From Maritalea porphyrae (GTDB lineage: Bacteria; Pseudomonadota; Alphaproteobacteria; Rhizobiales; Devosiaceae), in NCBI RefSeq assembly GCF_030159895.1, contig NZ_BSNI01000002.1:932039-996038 (forward strand): a stretch of 64,000 bases of DNA. The letters run 5' to 3'. Under the pieces are notes generated by a model that was given only the letters and a program-made list of their open reading frames with translations, made no database searches and was not told the DNA's origin. The translations under genes were made by a program, and so were the position numbers. Positions 44,770-52,876 of this stretch are shown piece by piece. Numbering within the stretch: position 1 is the first letter of the stretch; each line of letters opens with the position of its first letter.

Positions 44770-46086
44770 ATGAAGGATCTTACACCAAATAAAGCTGATC
44801 TCGATCCGATTGAGATTGCCTCGCGTGATGAAATCGCCGCATTGCAGCTTGAGCGGATGAAATCAACTCTGGCTCATGCCTACAACAATGTGCCTTTCTA
44901 TAAGCAAAAATTCGATGAGGCGGGTGTTCACCCTGACGATCTGAAGTCATTGTCGGACCTGTCAAAGTTCCCGTTCACGGTCAAAACTGACCTTCGTGAC
45001 AATTACCCTTTTGGCATGTTCGCCGTGCCGCGTGAGCAGGTTAGCCGCATCCACGCCTCCTCAGGCACAACGGGCAAACCGACAGTGGTTGGCTACACCA
45101 AAAACGATATTGAAATGTGGTCTTCTGTGGTCGCGCGGTCACTGCGGGCTGCGGGTGTGCGTAAAGGTGATATCCTGCACAATGCCTATGGCTATGGCTT
45201 GTTCACCGGCGGCTTGGGCGCCCACTATGGCGCAGAAGCTTTAGGCTGTTCAGTGGTGCCCATTTCCGGCGGCATGACATCGCGTCAGGTGCAGTTGATC
45301 CAAGATTTCCAACCGCACGCGATCACGGTTACGCCTTCTTATATGCTGGCGATTTTGGATGAGTTTCGCAAACAAGGTGTCGATCCGCGGGAAAGCTCGC
45401 TGCAAGTCGGGATTTTTGGCGCCGAGCCTTGGACCAATGCAACTCGCCTCGAAGTTGAGCAGGCCTTTGATATGCACGCGGTTGACATTTACGGACTGTC
45501 CGAAGTGATTGGGCCGGGTGTTGCCAACGAATGTGTAGAAACCAAAGACGGTTTGCACATTTGGGAAGATCACTTCTATCCAGAAATCATCAATCCGGAA
45601 ACCGGCGAACTAGTCGAAGAGGGTGAAGAAGGCGAGTTGGTGTTCACGTCACTCACCAAAGAGGCGCTGCCAATCATTCGTTACCGCACCCGCGATCTAA
45701 CACGATTGTTGCCTGGCACAGCACGCTCTATGCGACGTATGGAGAAAATCACTGGCCGTTCGGACGACATGATCATCCTGCGCGGTGTCAATGTGTTCCC
45801 AACCCAGGTTGAAGTGCAAGTTTTGGCCGTTGAGGGGCTTGCCCCCCACTTCCAGATCGAATTGATCCATCACGGTCGAATGGACGGGATGATCGTGCAT
45901 GTGGAAGCGACCAAAGACGCAGCATCGGACGATGCGCGCGCCCAATCTGCAAAACTATTGTCCAAAAAAATCAAAGACAATATCGGCGTCTCCGCACAAG
46001 TGATCACCAAGGAGCCCGGCGGCGTGCCGCGCTCACAAGGCAAAGCCGTTCGCGTGATTGATAATCGAGCGGAGGGGCAGGGCTAG
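44770..46086 (+). CDS. paaK: Phenylacetate-CoA ligase PaaK
   Basis: Activates phenylacetate to phenylacetyl-CoA with ATP. The 438-residue adenylating enzyme has the P-loop SSGTTGKPTVVGYTKND near residue 98, YGLSEVIGPGVANE and YRTRDLTRLLPGT. GGGGGAG precedes the ATG. It lies nine bases after paaJ and overlaps the tetR start by one base. Confidence 0.96.
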   Translation: MKDLTPNKADLDPIEIASRDEIAALQLERMKSTLAHAYNNVPFYKQKFDEAGVHPDDLKSLSDLSKFPFTVKTDLRDNYPFGMFAVPREQVSRIHASSGTTGKPTVVGYTKNDIEMWSSVVARSLRAAGVRKGDILHNAYGYGLFTGGLGAHYGAEALGCSVVPISGGMTSRQVQLIQDFQPHAITVTPSYMLAILDEFRKQGVDPRESSLQVGIFGAEPWTNATRLEVEQAFDMHAVDIYGLSEVIGPGVANECVETKDGLHIWEDHFYPEIINPETGELVEEGEEGELVFTSLTKEALPIIRYRTRDLTRLLPGTARSMRRMEKITGRSDDMIILRGVNVFPTQVEVQVLAVEGLAPHFQIELIHHGRMDGMIVHVEATKDAASDDARAQSAKLLSKKIKDNIGVSAQVITKEPGGVPRSQGKAVRVIDNRAEGQG

Positions 46087-46688
46087 TGGTACGCACCATC
46101 GCAAAAGACCATGAAGAAAAGCGCCTCGCCATTCTGAAGACCGCAGCGAAGTTCTTTGCCAAAAATGGTTTTGACAGATCATCAATGAGCCAACTGGCTA
46201 TTGAATGTGGTGTCTCCAAGGCGCTCATCTATCACTATTATGAGAGCAAAGAAGTCCTTCTCTACGACATAATTTTTACCCATTTGAAGGATTTGGTGGA
46301 CGCGGTTGATGCGGTGAAACAAAACGAAGATCCAGAGCAGCATTTACGCAATTTGGTGCATGCTATTTTGGGTCAATATCGCGACGCAGACGCTGAACAT
46401 AAGCTTCAGCTCGAAGCAACGACATCCCTACCAAGGGCAAATCAAAAAACGCTCGCAGACATGCAAAGGCGCTTGGTAGTTACACTTTCCGATGCCATCA
46501 ATGCAGTATCTCCTATGTGTTTTGAACAACGCGAGGAGACACTTAGACCAGTCACCATGTCCCTGTTTGGGATGCTGAACTGGTTCTATCTTTGGTATCG
46601 CCGCGGCAAGGGGATGACGCGATCAGATTACGCCGATCTGGCAACGGATTTGCTTATTGGCGGAATAAAAGGATTGGAAAAGCAGTAG
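46086..46688 (+). CDS. TetR family regulator of the paa locus (PaaR-like)
   Basis: Regulator of 200 residues with an N-terminal TetR helix-turn-helix: RLAILKTAAKFFAKNGFDRS, then SMSQLAIECGVSKALIYHYY, and a larger effector domain. The start is GTG at 46086, overlapping the paaK stop by one base, so it is made with the catabolic enzymes. The likely effector is phenylacetyl-CoA or a downstream CoA ester. Together with PaaX this gives the locus two potential regulators. Confidence 0.9.
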   Translation: MVRTIAKDHEEKRLAILKTAAKFFAKNGFDRSSMSQLAIECGVSKALIYHYYESKEVLLYDIIFTHLKDLVDAVDAVKQNEDPEQHLRNLVHAILGQYRDADAEHKLQLEATTSLPRANQKTLADMQRRLVVTLSDAINAVSPMCFEQREETLRPVTMSLFGMLNWFYLWYRRGKGMTRSDYADLATDLLIGGIKGLEKQ

Positions 46689-46773
46689 CTTTTTTCAAAC
46701 CCGAATAAGAGACGTTCCAATTGCTAAAGAGCAATCGGTGCGAATGTAGGAGAGTTCATTCAGGGAGGTAGTA

Positions 46774-47790
46774 ATGAACAAATTTGTTAAACTCGCAGCC
46801 GCTGCCGCTGTTGCACTGACCGCTGGCACAAGTGCTTTTGCGGCAGATCACAAACTCACAATTTCAAGCTGGACTGGTCCTGGTCACGGCATCAACGCCA
46901 TCATGTGGCCAAACCTGATCAAAATGATCGAGGAAGCAACGGACGGAAAAGTTACAGCTGAAGTGAAACTTGGCCTTGCTCCACCACCTGCTCAAATGGA
47001 TTTGGTGATGGATGGCGCTGCCGACATGACCATCATTTTCCACGGCTATCAGCCAGGCCGTTTTGTTGGCACAAAGCTTATCGAATTGCCAGGTTATGAA
47101 GGCAATGCAGAAGCGGCGTCAGTTGCCTACTGGCGTGTCCACGAAGCACACTTGGCAGCTCTCAATGAGCACCGTGGCGTGAAACTTATGGGCCTAACAA
47201 CCCATGGTCCAGGCCAAATTCACTCCAATAAAGAAGTGCAATCATTGGCTGACTTGAACGGTTTGAAAACCCGTATCGGTGGCGGTGTTGCTGGTGACGT
47301 GGGTGCCGAATTGGGCTTGATCGGCATTCAAGTGCCTGCCCCGAAAGTGTATGAAACACTTGATTCCGACGCAGCGGATGCGGTGGCTATGCCGTTTGAA
47401 AGCCGCAAAGGCTTCAAGCTGACTGAAGTGGCTGAAAATGTCTACGAAATGCCAGGTGGTTTCTATCGCGGTTCATTCGCATTTTTGATGAGCCAAGAAA
47501 CATTTGATAGCTTGCCTGCAGACCTTCAAAAAGCACTTGCTGAAAAAGTGTTTGGCGAACCAGCAAGCCGCATGCTTGGCGCTGCTTGGGATGAGATCGA
47601 CAATATCGGTCGCGCTGCAACTGAAGAAACAGAAGGCAACACAATCACTGTGGCTTCTGAGGCGGATCAAGCGGCTTACGCTGAAATCGCAACCAAAGTG
47701 ACTGCCAAAATCTTGGCAGAGCTAGAAGCGGCAGGCGTTGATGCGCAAGCAGCCTACGACATGGTCAAAGCTGAAATGGCCGCGCAATAA
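46774..47790 (+). CDS. TRAP transporter solute-binding protein (DctP family)
   Basis: Periplasmic binding protein of 338 residues with a signal peptide (MNKFVKLAAAAAVALTAGTS, cleaved after AFA). The DctP core includes DLNGLKTRIGGGVAGDVGAE, where the Arg normally binds a substrate carboxylate. GGGAGG lies five bases before the ATG. It starts 85 bases after tetR; a small hairpin (ATTGCT-AAAG-AGCAAT, 46720-46735) lies between. Its place after paaK and tetR suggests an aromatic acid ligand such as phenylacetate, which is inferred. Confidence 0.93.
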   Translation: MNKFVKLAAAAAVALTAGTSAFAADHKLTISSWTGPGHGINAIMWPNLIKMIEEATDGKVTAEVKLGLAPPPAQMDLVMDGAADMTIIFHGYQPGRFVGTKLIELPGYEGNAEAASVAYWRVHEAHLAALNEHRGVKLMGLTTHGPGQIHSNKEVQSLADLNGLKTRIGGGVAGDVGAELGLIGIQVPAPKVYETLDSDAADAVAMPFESRKGFKLTEVAENVYEMPGGFYRGSFAFLMSQETFDSLPADLQKALAEKVFGEPASRMLGAAWDEIDNIGRAATEETEGNTITVASEADQAAYAEIATKVTAKILAELEAAGVDAQAAYDMVKAEMAAQ

Positions 47791-47870
47791 GCGGCCCTTG
47801 ATTTGACAATAAGATGCGGCGCGGGTCAGCATGACCTGCGCCAATCATTTGCTTAACTGAGGTAACCCAC

Positions 47871-48377
47871 ATGAAGTCTGCCTTGAAACTTGTTCGGCAA
47901 TTGTCGCAAGTCCCGATTTTTCTTGCGTCTGCTGTTTTGTTTTTGCTCATGGCAATGACCTTTGCAGATGTGATCATGCGCTCAACGTTCAATTCACCAA
48001 TTGAAGCTGCAACTGAACTCACACGCATGTTTATGGCCATCATAGTGTTCCTGATTTTGCCGATCATTTCGGGCAAACAAGAGCATATTGTGGTGGATTT
48101 GGCAGACCCGCTTTTCACCAATAAATGGGTGGTGCGCATCCGGGATACGATCATCAATCTCGCTTGTGGCGCGATGTTACTCTGGCCCGCACAACGTATT
48201 GTCGTGCTGGCAGAACGCGCCCGCGACTATGGTGATGTAACCGAATATCTATCTATTCCTCAGTTCTACATTGGATGGTTTATCGCCATCATGACCTTTA
48301 TCAGTGCGTTTGTGTTGATCGCCCGTGGCCTCATCACTTTGTTTGCACCTCAATATCTGGAAGAACAAAATGATTGA
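47871..48377 (+). CDS. TRAP transporter small permease (DctQ family)
   Basis: Membrane protein of 168 residues with four hydrophobic segments. SAVLFLLMAMTFADVIMRST and EAATELTRMFMAIIVFLILP are typical of DctQ. GAGG lies ahead of the ATG. It overlaps the dctM start by eight bases. Confidence 0.93.
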   Translation: MKSALKLVRQLSQVPIFLASAVLFLLMAMTFADVIMRSTFNSPIEAATELTRMFMAIIVFLILPIISGKQEHIVVDLADPLFTNKWVVRIRDTIINLACGAMLLWPAQRIVVLAERARDYGDVTEYLSIPQFYIGWFIAIMTFISAFVLIARGLITLFAPQYLEEQND

Positions 48378-49683
48378 AGCTGTCATCGGGTTTGGCGCCG
48401 TTTTGGTGCTGGTTATGTTGCGTATGCCGATCGCTTTCGCCATGGGTTTGGTGGGCATGATTGGCTATATGCACGAAACAAGTTTTCGCGGTGCGCTATC
48501 GATGGTGTCGCGCCTGATCATCGATACGTCGCAAGATTACGGCTTGTCCGTGGTCCCGCTATTTATTCTAATGGGCTTGTTCGTCAATAAAGGCGGTATC
48601 GCCCGCGAGCTCTATCAAGTTTCTTACGCTTTCTTGGGCCATTTGCGCGGCGGATTGGCCATGGCGACCATTCTAGCTTGTGGTGGCTTTGCCGCTATTT
48701 GTGGATCTTCGCTTGCAACCGCTGCAACCATGTCCAAAGTGGCCATGCCGCAAATGCGCAAATATGGCTATGAAGATAGCCTTTCCACCGCCTCGATTGC
48801 CGCTGGTGGAACATTGGGCATTCTCATCCCGCCATCTGTCATCTTGGTGATCTATGGTTTGCTGACCGAAACTTCAATTGGCAAATTGTTTATGGCCGGC
48901 ATCATTCCAGGTTTGCTTGGCATTCTGTTCTACATTTTTGCGGTCAAATATACCGTCACCCGCAACCCAAATGCTGGGCCAGCAGGCGAGCGCACCAACT
49001 GGGTCGGACGCCTTGGCGCACTGCGCGGCGTGTGGGCCGTTTTGATCTTGTTCTTCTTGGTGATCGGTGGGCTTTATGGCGTTTTGGACGTATGGCCCAT
49101 TCATTTGACATTCTCACCAACTGAAGCGGCAGGCATGGGCGCAGCAGGTGCGTTTTTGATCGCGCTGTTCCGTGGCAACCTAACGTTCAAAGCAGTTGGC
49201 GAAGTGCTTAAAGAAACGGCCATCACCACAGCGTCCTTGTTCAGCGTGTTGATCGGCGCGTGGATATTCTCAAACTTCATTAATGTGGCCGGTTTGACCG
49301 AAGGGTTGCGCGACATGATCTCGTCATACAATCTTGCCCCTTGGATGGTTATGGCCATCATTTTGGGCATCTACATTGTGTTGGGTATGATCTTTGAAAG
49401 CTTGTCGATGCTGTTGCTGACGGTGCCGATTTTCTTCCCGCTTGTCATTGGCCTTGGTTTTGACCCGGTTTGGTTCGGCGTCGTGGTTGTGGTGGTGACG
49501 GAAATCAGCCTCATCACCCCACCTGTTGGGCTCAATGTGTTCATCTTGAAGAACGTTGTTGGCGACGTGTCCACTGGCACCATCTTTAAAGGGGTTACCC
49601 CATTTTGGGTGGCAGACATTATCCGCTTGGCTCTGCTTGTTGGCATTCCAGCCCTATCGCTGTTCTTGCCATCGCAGATGTAG
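48370..49683 (+). CDS. TRAP transporter large permease (DctM family)
   Basis: Membrane protein of 437 residues with about twelve hydrophobic segments that forms the transport channel with DctQ. Signatures: VVPLFILMGLFVNKGGIA, GGTLGILIPPSVILVIYGLL and EISLITPPVGLNVFILKNV. The ATG at 48370 lies within the end of dctQ; the longer frame from 48325 is not needed. Confidence 0.94.
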   Translation: MIEAVIGFGAVLVLVMLRMPIAFAMGLVGMIGYMHETSFRGALSMVSRLIIDTSQDYGLSVVPLFILMGLFVNKGGIARELYQVSYAFLGHLRGGLAMATILACGGFAAICGSSLATAATMSKVAMPQMRKYGYEDSLSTASIAAGGTLGILIPPSVILVIYGLLTETSIGKLFMAGIIPGLLGILFYIFAVKYTVTRNPNAGPAGERTNWVGRLGALRGVWAVLILFFLVIGGLYGVLDVWPIHLTFSPTEAAGMGAAGAFLIALFRGNLTFKAVGEVLKETAITTASLFSVLIGAWIFSNFINVAGLTEGLRDMISSYNLAPWMVMAIILGIYIVLGMIFESLSMLLLTVPIFFPLVIGLGFDPVWFGVVVVVVTEISLITPPVGLNVFILKNVVGDVSTGTIFKGVTPFWVADIIRLALLVGIPALSLFLPSQM

Positions 49684-49722
49684 GTCAATACCGCAATCAA
49701 GGAATAAGTTCATTTGTGCGAG

Positions 49723-49763
49723 AATTCTTGAGCTGAAGGGTAATTCTCTTCAGCTCAAGAATT
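49723..49763. repeat. 16-bp perfect hairpin between dctM and the HEPN-like gene
   Basis: AATTCTTGAGCTGAAG (49723-49738) and CTTCAGCTCAAGAATT (49748-49763) are perfect inverted copies around a nine-base loop. The right arm includes the last codons and stop of the minus-strand gene at 49755. No T-run follows on either strand, but the position fits a shared transcript 3' end. Confidence 0.75.
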
Positions 49764-50297
49764 GCGAACACCGTCGTCAATGTAGTGGCGCTTGTTGAAT
49801 TCACGGATAACCATTTCCACTGTGGCTTTAAACTCACCGACATTCATGTGCAGATGATCTTGCTCGTAAAAGTACCGCCAATCCTGAAACGCATTTTTGT
49901 GTTGTTCGAGTAAATTCCCAATTCTATACTCTTGGTGGAAGCGATTTGGAAATTGTGCAACAATTTCAGACAGGAAGCGTTGCTCCAGTTTTTCTTTGCT
50001 TTGCGAATTGAGCTGACCAAATAGCTCAGAAAGGTTGTGTCCGCGGATCACTTCTGAGTTCTTCCGGTCAAACACAATCCACGCCTTGAGGGCAATTTCC
50101 ATACTGAGAGCCAGAAGCATAGGTTTTATGCCAAAGCCATCTGGTGCGCCGAGGCGTGGCTCCTTTGAAGGCTGTAGAACTTTGCTTTTTTCAGCGTGTT
50201 CGAGCGTGTCAACGCGATCAAGAAGCGATTTGGCAGCGTTTGCCAAAGTTATCCCTGCACCTATCCAGTGCTTGCGCTCAATTTTGTTTTTGTTCAT
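49755..50297 (-). CDS. Hypothetical protein with HEPN-like helical domain
   Basis: Soluble all-helical protein of 180 residues. I do not recognise a named family with certainty. MLLALSMEIALKAWIVFDRK followed by GHNLSELFGQL and AFQDWRYFYEQ resembles HEPN domains, where an (E/A)xxLKA helix precedes a GH(D/N)L turn. HEPN RNases have a conserved RxxxxH; the closest candidate here, RYFYEQDH, has a different spacing, so nuclease activity is doubtful. No antitoxin-like partner is adjacent. The stop lies inside a 16-bp perfect hairpin. Confidence 0.55.
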   Translation of the reverse strand: MNKNKIERKHWIGAGITLANAAKSLLDRVDTLEHAEKSKVLQPSKEPRLGAPDGFGIKPMLLALSMEIALKAWIVFDRKNSEVIRGHNLSELFGQLNSQSKEKLEQRFLSEIVAQFPNRFHQEYRIGNLLEQHKNAFQDWRYFYEQDHLHMNVGEFKATVEMVIREFNKRHYIDDGVRNS

Positions 50298-50331
50298 GCG
50301 GTTTATCTGGATCTAATTTGAGGCGACTTCA

Positions 50332-51033
50332 TCACCCAAAGAAGTGATCAATCTCAGCTTTGAAGTGCAAAAGGCTCGGCAATATTGCGACGCACATGGC
50401 GGCAATTTCGTCAGTTGGGTCTAGAATGTCTGGCACCATCACCGTGGCCAAACCCGCAGCGCTCGCGGAGCGTACGCCATTATGGCTATCTTCAAACGCA
50501 ATGCAGTTGCTTGGGTTCACGCCCAAACGCTCTGTTGCTGTTAGAAAGGGTTCTGGGTGCGGTTTGCCTTGGCTCACATCTGCGCGGGTGACAATCGTGT
50601 CGAAATAGCTGTGCAAACCAGCTTGATCGAGATGCTTGTGCGCTGACGCACCGGTGGAAGTTGCCACCGCAATTGGCACACCGCGCTTGCTCAACCCGGC
50701 CACCAGTTCCTTTGCGCCGTGCTTTAGGGGAATACCATTTGCCATCTCAGCGTGCGCGCGTTCCACCATCAATCCTTCGTAGGTTTCAACATCAAAGTCT
50801 TTTCCAAAGAAGCGCTGATAGATTGGCACATTTTCGGTTTGTGGAATGCCCACAAACGCAGCAAACATATCGTGTGAAAGCTCAAAACCCCATTCTTTGC
50901 AAAGCTGTTGCATGACCCGCTTGTAGATTTGCTCAGTGTCGAGCAATAACCCGTCCATATCGAAAACAACGGCTTCGACTTGATCGGGCCAAGCGCCCAG
51001 TTTGTTTTCAATTGCGGATTGGGGAGCGTTCAT
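50332..51033 (-). CDS. HAD family phosphatase (beta-phosphoglucomutase-like)
   Basis: Haloacid-dehalogenase hydrolase of 233 residues. Motif I is FDMDGLLLDTE (nucleophile and acid Asp residues), motif II is AVATSTGA, motif III is the Lys of GKPHPEPF and motif IV is FEDSHNGV. This is subfamily IA with an alpha-helical cap. It may act on sugar phosphates or nucleotides; no specific substrate can be assigned. Confidence 0.9.
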   Translation of the reverse strand: MNAPQSAIENKLGAWPDQVEAVVFDMDGLLLDTEQIYKRVMQQLCKEWGFELSHDMFAAFVGIPQTENVPIYQRFFGKDFDVETYEGLMVERAHAEMANGIPLKHGAKELVAGLSKRGVPIAVATSTGASAHKHLDQAGLHSYFDTIVTRADVSQGKPHPEPFLTATERLGVNPSNCIAFEDSHNGVRSASAAGLATVMVPDILDPTDEIAAMCVAILPSLLHFKAEIDHFFG

Positions 51034-51088
51034 GTTTCACTTCTTCAATAATAGCTTTTAGATTCTGCCAGGAAGGCGCGACAGACTG

Positions 51089-51628
51089 ATGTATAAATAT
51101 GTGGCCTTGTTTCGTGGCCTAAATGTGGGCGGACACAATAAAATAACAATGGTCGATTTAAAAGCGATGCTAGAGGGTGCTGATTGTCAAAAGGTTACCA
51201 CCTACATTCAATCTGGCAATGCGGTTTTTCAAAGTGATGTCAGCCCAAACGAAATTGAATCGCATTTGGAAAATGCATTCGAAGATCAGTTTGGCTATGC
51301 GGTCGAGATTATGGTTCGCGGTGACAAGGAATTGCAGGCCGTATTTGACGACTACCCCTTTTTCAATGAGGAACGCGAACTGCGTTTCATGATGACAGGG
51401 TTTGCCAAGGGCGGGTTTGCACCTGATGCTGAAACTGTATTAGCAAATGTCGCCGAAGGCGACGAGCTTGTGCAAATTGTTGGCAATCAGGTGCACTTTT
51501 ATTTCGCCAATGGTTCGGGCCGCTCAAAACTTGGCGCGCTGAACTTTGCAAAGAAAATTGGCACGCCGCTTACCTTGCGTAATCGGCGTACCGTGGGGAA
51601 ATTGCTCGAACTGATCAACGCGCTTTAG
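51089..51628 (+). CDS. DUF1697 family protein
   Basis: Conserved cytosolic protein of 179 residues: YVALFRGLNVGGHNKITMVD and TYIQSGNAVFQSD at the N-terminus, and RNRRTVGKLLELINAL at the C-terminus, all diagnostic of DUF1697. The function is not established. It is divergent from the HAD phosphatase and convergent with the efflux gene. Confidence 0.9.
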   Translation: MYKYVALFRGLNVGGHNKITMVDLKAMLEGADCQKVTTYIQSGNAVFQSDVSPNEIESHLENAFEDQFGYAVEIMVRGDKELQAVFDDYPFFNEERELRFMMTGFAKGGFAPDAETVLANVAEGDELVQIVGNQVHFYFANGSGRSKLGALNFAKKIGTPLTLRNRRTVGKLLELINAL

Positions 51629-51638
51629 GGGCTAGACC

Positions 51639-52277
51639 CTAGTGGCTGTGGCTGTTTGTGGCCTCGCCAGTTTTAAGTTCGCGGATCGATTGGTTCAGTA
51701 CCTGCCAAGCTGAGGACAAGAACAAGCCGGCCATAATGATCGCAACGATCAAATCGGGCCAACCCGAAGCCGTGCCCCAAACGCCAAGCGCGGCGATCAT
51801 CACACCCACATTGCCAATCGCATCATTGCGCGAACACAGCCAAACCGACCGTACATTGGCGTCGCCATCTTTATAAGCCATCAAAAGAAGGACGCTGACC
51901 ACATTTGCAGTGAGCGCCAAAAAGCCAATCAGACCCATGGTTTCAGCATGAGGTACCCCAACATAGAAGAACTGATAGGCGGTGGAACCAGCAACCCACA
52001 AGCCCATGCCCAAAAGCGTTAGCCCCTTAAAAAAGGCCGCAGTTGCGCGAACGCTTTGCGGACGGCCGATCACCCAAAAGCTGATCGCATAGGTCACCCC
52101 ATCTTGCAAAAAGTCTAACGCATCCGCTTTGAGCGCTTGTGAGCCTGACAGTTGCCCGCCGCCCATTTCGACCACGAACATTACCAAATTGATGATGGTC
52201 ACCCAAATCAGGCGTTTCTTATATTCGGCGGACATCCCGTCAAATGTTTTGGTTTGGCCGCAGCATTTTTCGCTCAT
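51639..52277 (-). CDS. Cation efflux (CDF-like) transporter controlled by a MerR-type promoter
   Basis: Membrane protein of 212 residues with about six transmembrane segments, beginning MSEKCCGQTKTF. It resembles CDF exporters but lacks the cytoplasmic C-terminal domain. The metal site of segment 2 reads LKADALDFLQDG, with Asp where CDF proteins usually have His, and segment 5 has CSRNDAIGNVGV. The C-terminus ends in NSHSH. It is divergent from a MerR regulator and is read from a promoter with a 19-base spacer, so it is probably induced by a heavy metal such as Cd, Pb or Zn. The longer frame to 52382 crosses the promoter and is rejected. Confidence 0.85.
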   Translation of the reverse strand: MSEKCCGQTKTFDGMSAEYKKRLIWVTIINLVMFVVEMGGGQLSGSQALKADALDFLQDGVTYAISFWVIGRPQSVRATAAFFKGLTLLGMGLWVAGSTAYQFFYVGVPHAETMGLIGFLALTANVVSVLLLMAYKDGDANVRSVWLCSRNDAIGNVGVMIAALGVWGTASGWPDLIVAIIMAGLFLSSAWQVLNQSIRELKTGEATNSHSH

Positions 52278-52317
52278 TCCAACGTGTCTTTCTTTTGTTT
52301 TCTTCTCGTTGGTGATA

Positions 52318-52348
52318 TCTATAATTGCTCTAGTCACTATAGGTTCAA
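52318..52348 (-). promoter_or_regulatory. MerR-type promoter/operator of the efflux gene
   Basis: On the minus strand, -35 TTGAAC and -10 TATAGA are separated by 19 bases, the over-long spacing used by MerR activators. The spacer carries the dyad CTATAGTGACTAGAG (52328-52342), close to operators of CadR/PbrR-type regulators. The merR gene starts seven bases beyond the -35 element. Confidence 0.8.
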
Positions 52349-52354
52349 GCCCCA

Positions 52355-52786
52355 ATGAACGAAAAACTGCAAGAATATTCAATCGGCCAATTGTCGCGCC
52401 TTTCAGACGTGAAAGTGCCTACCATCCGCTACTATGAACAGATTGGGTTGCTTGAAGAACCTTATCGAACAGAAGGTGGCCAGCGGCGATATTTCAGCGA
52501 CGCGCTTGATCGTCTTCGCATGATTGCCCATGCGCGAGCGCTTGGATTTTCTATTGATGCCATTCGCGAGTTTATTCGCCTAGCGGGCCACCCCGAAGCG
52601 CCATGCGAAGACCTTGACCAAATCACCATGCATCATCTAAACGATGTCACACAGCGTATTCAAAAGCTCGAGCGCTTGAAGGCAGAATTGCAATCCATGC
52701 TCAAAAATTGCCAGCATGGCACCATTGAAAAATGCCGCATACTCGAAGTCTTGAGCGATCATAATCACTGTCAAACAGAGCATTAG
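52355..52786 (+). CDS. MerR family heavy-metal regulator (CadR/PbrR/ZntR-like)
   Basis: Regulator of 143 residues. The helix-turn-helix starts EYSIGQLSRLSDVKVPTIRY, followed by YEQIGLLEEPYRTEGGQRRY. Metal ligands are probably Cys in HPEAPCEDLD (near residue 79) and NCQHGTIEKC (near 114-123), with an additional NHCQTEH tail. The three-Cys pattern resembles Cd/Pb/Zn sensors rather than CueR. It controls the divergent efflux gene from the promoter above. Confidence 0.9.
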   Translation: MNEKLQEYSIGQLSRLSDVKVPTIRYYEQIGLLEEPYRTEGGQRRYFSDALDRLRMIAHARALGFSIDAIREFIRLAGHPEAPCEDLDQITMHHLNDVTQRIQKLERLKAELQSMLKNCQHGTIEKCRILEVLSDHNHCQTEH

Positions 52787-52876
52787 GCGCCCGCCGCGCC
52801 TTGTGACCTATTTCACCCTTCACGCATCCGTTTGAAGGGACAAATTTGCTTTTTCAAAGTTCAAGGACACAAAACC

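Noticed and set aside
51626-51641. TAGGG/CCCTA hairpin between DUF1697 and the efflux gene as a terminator
   Set aside because: The stem has only five pairs and no T-run follows on either strand.
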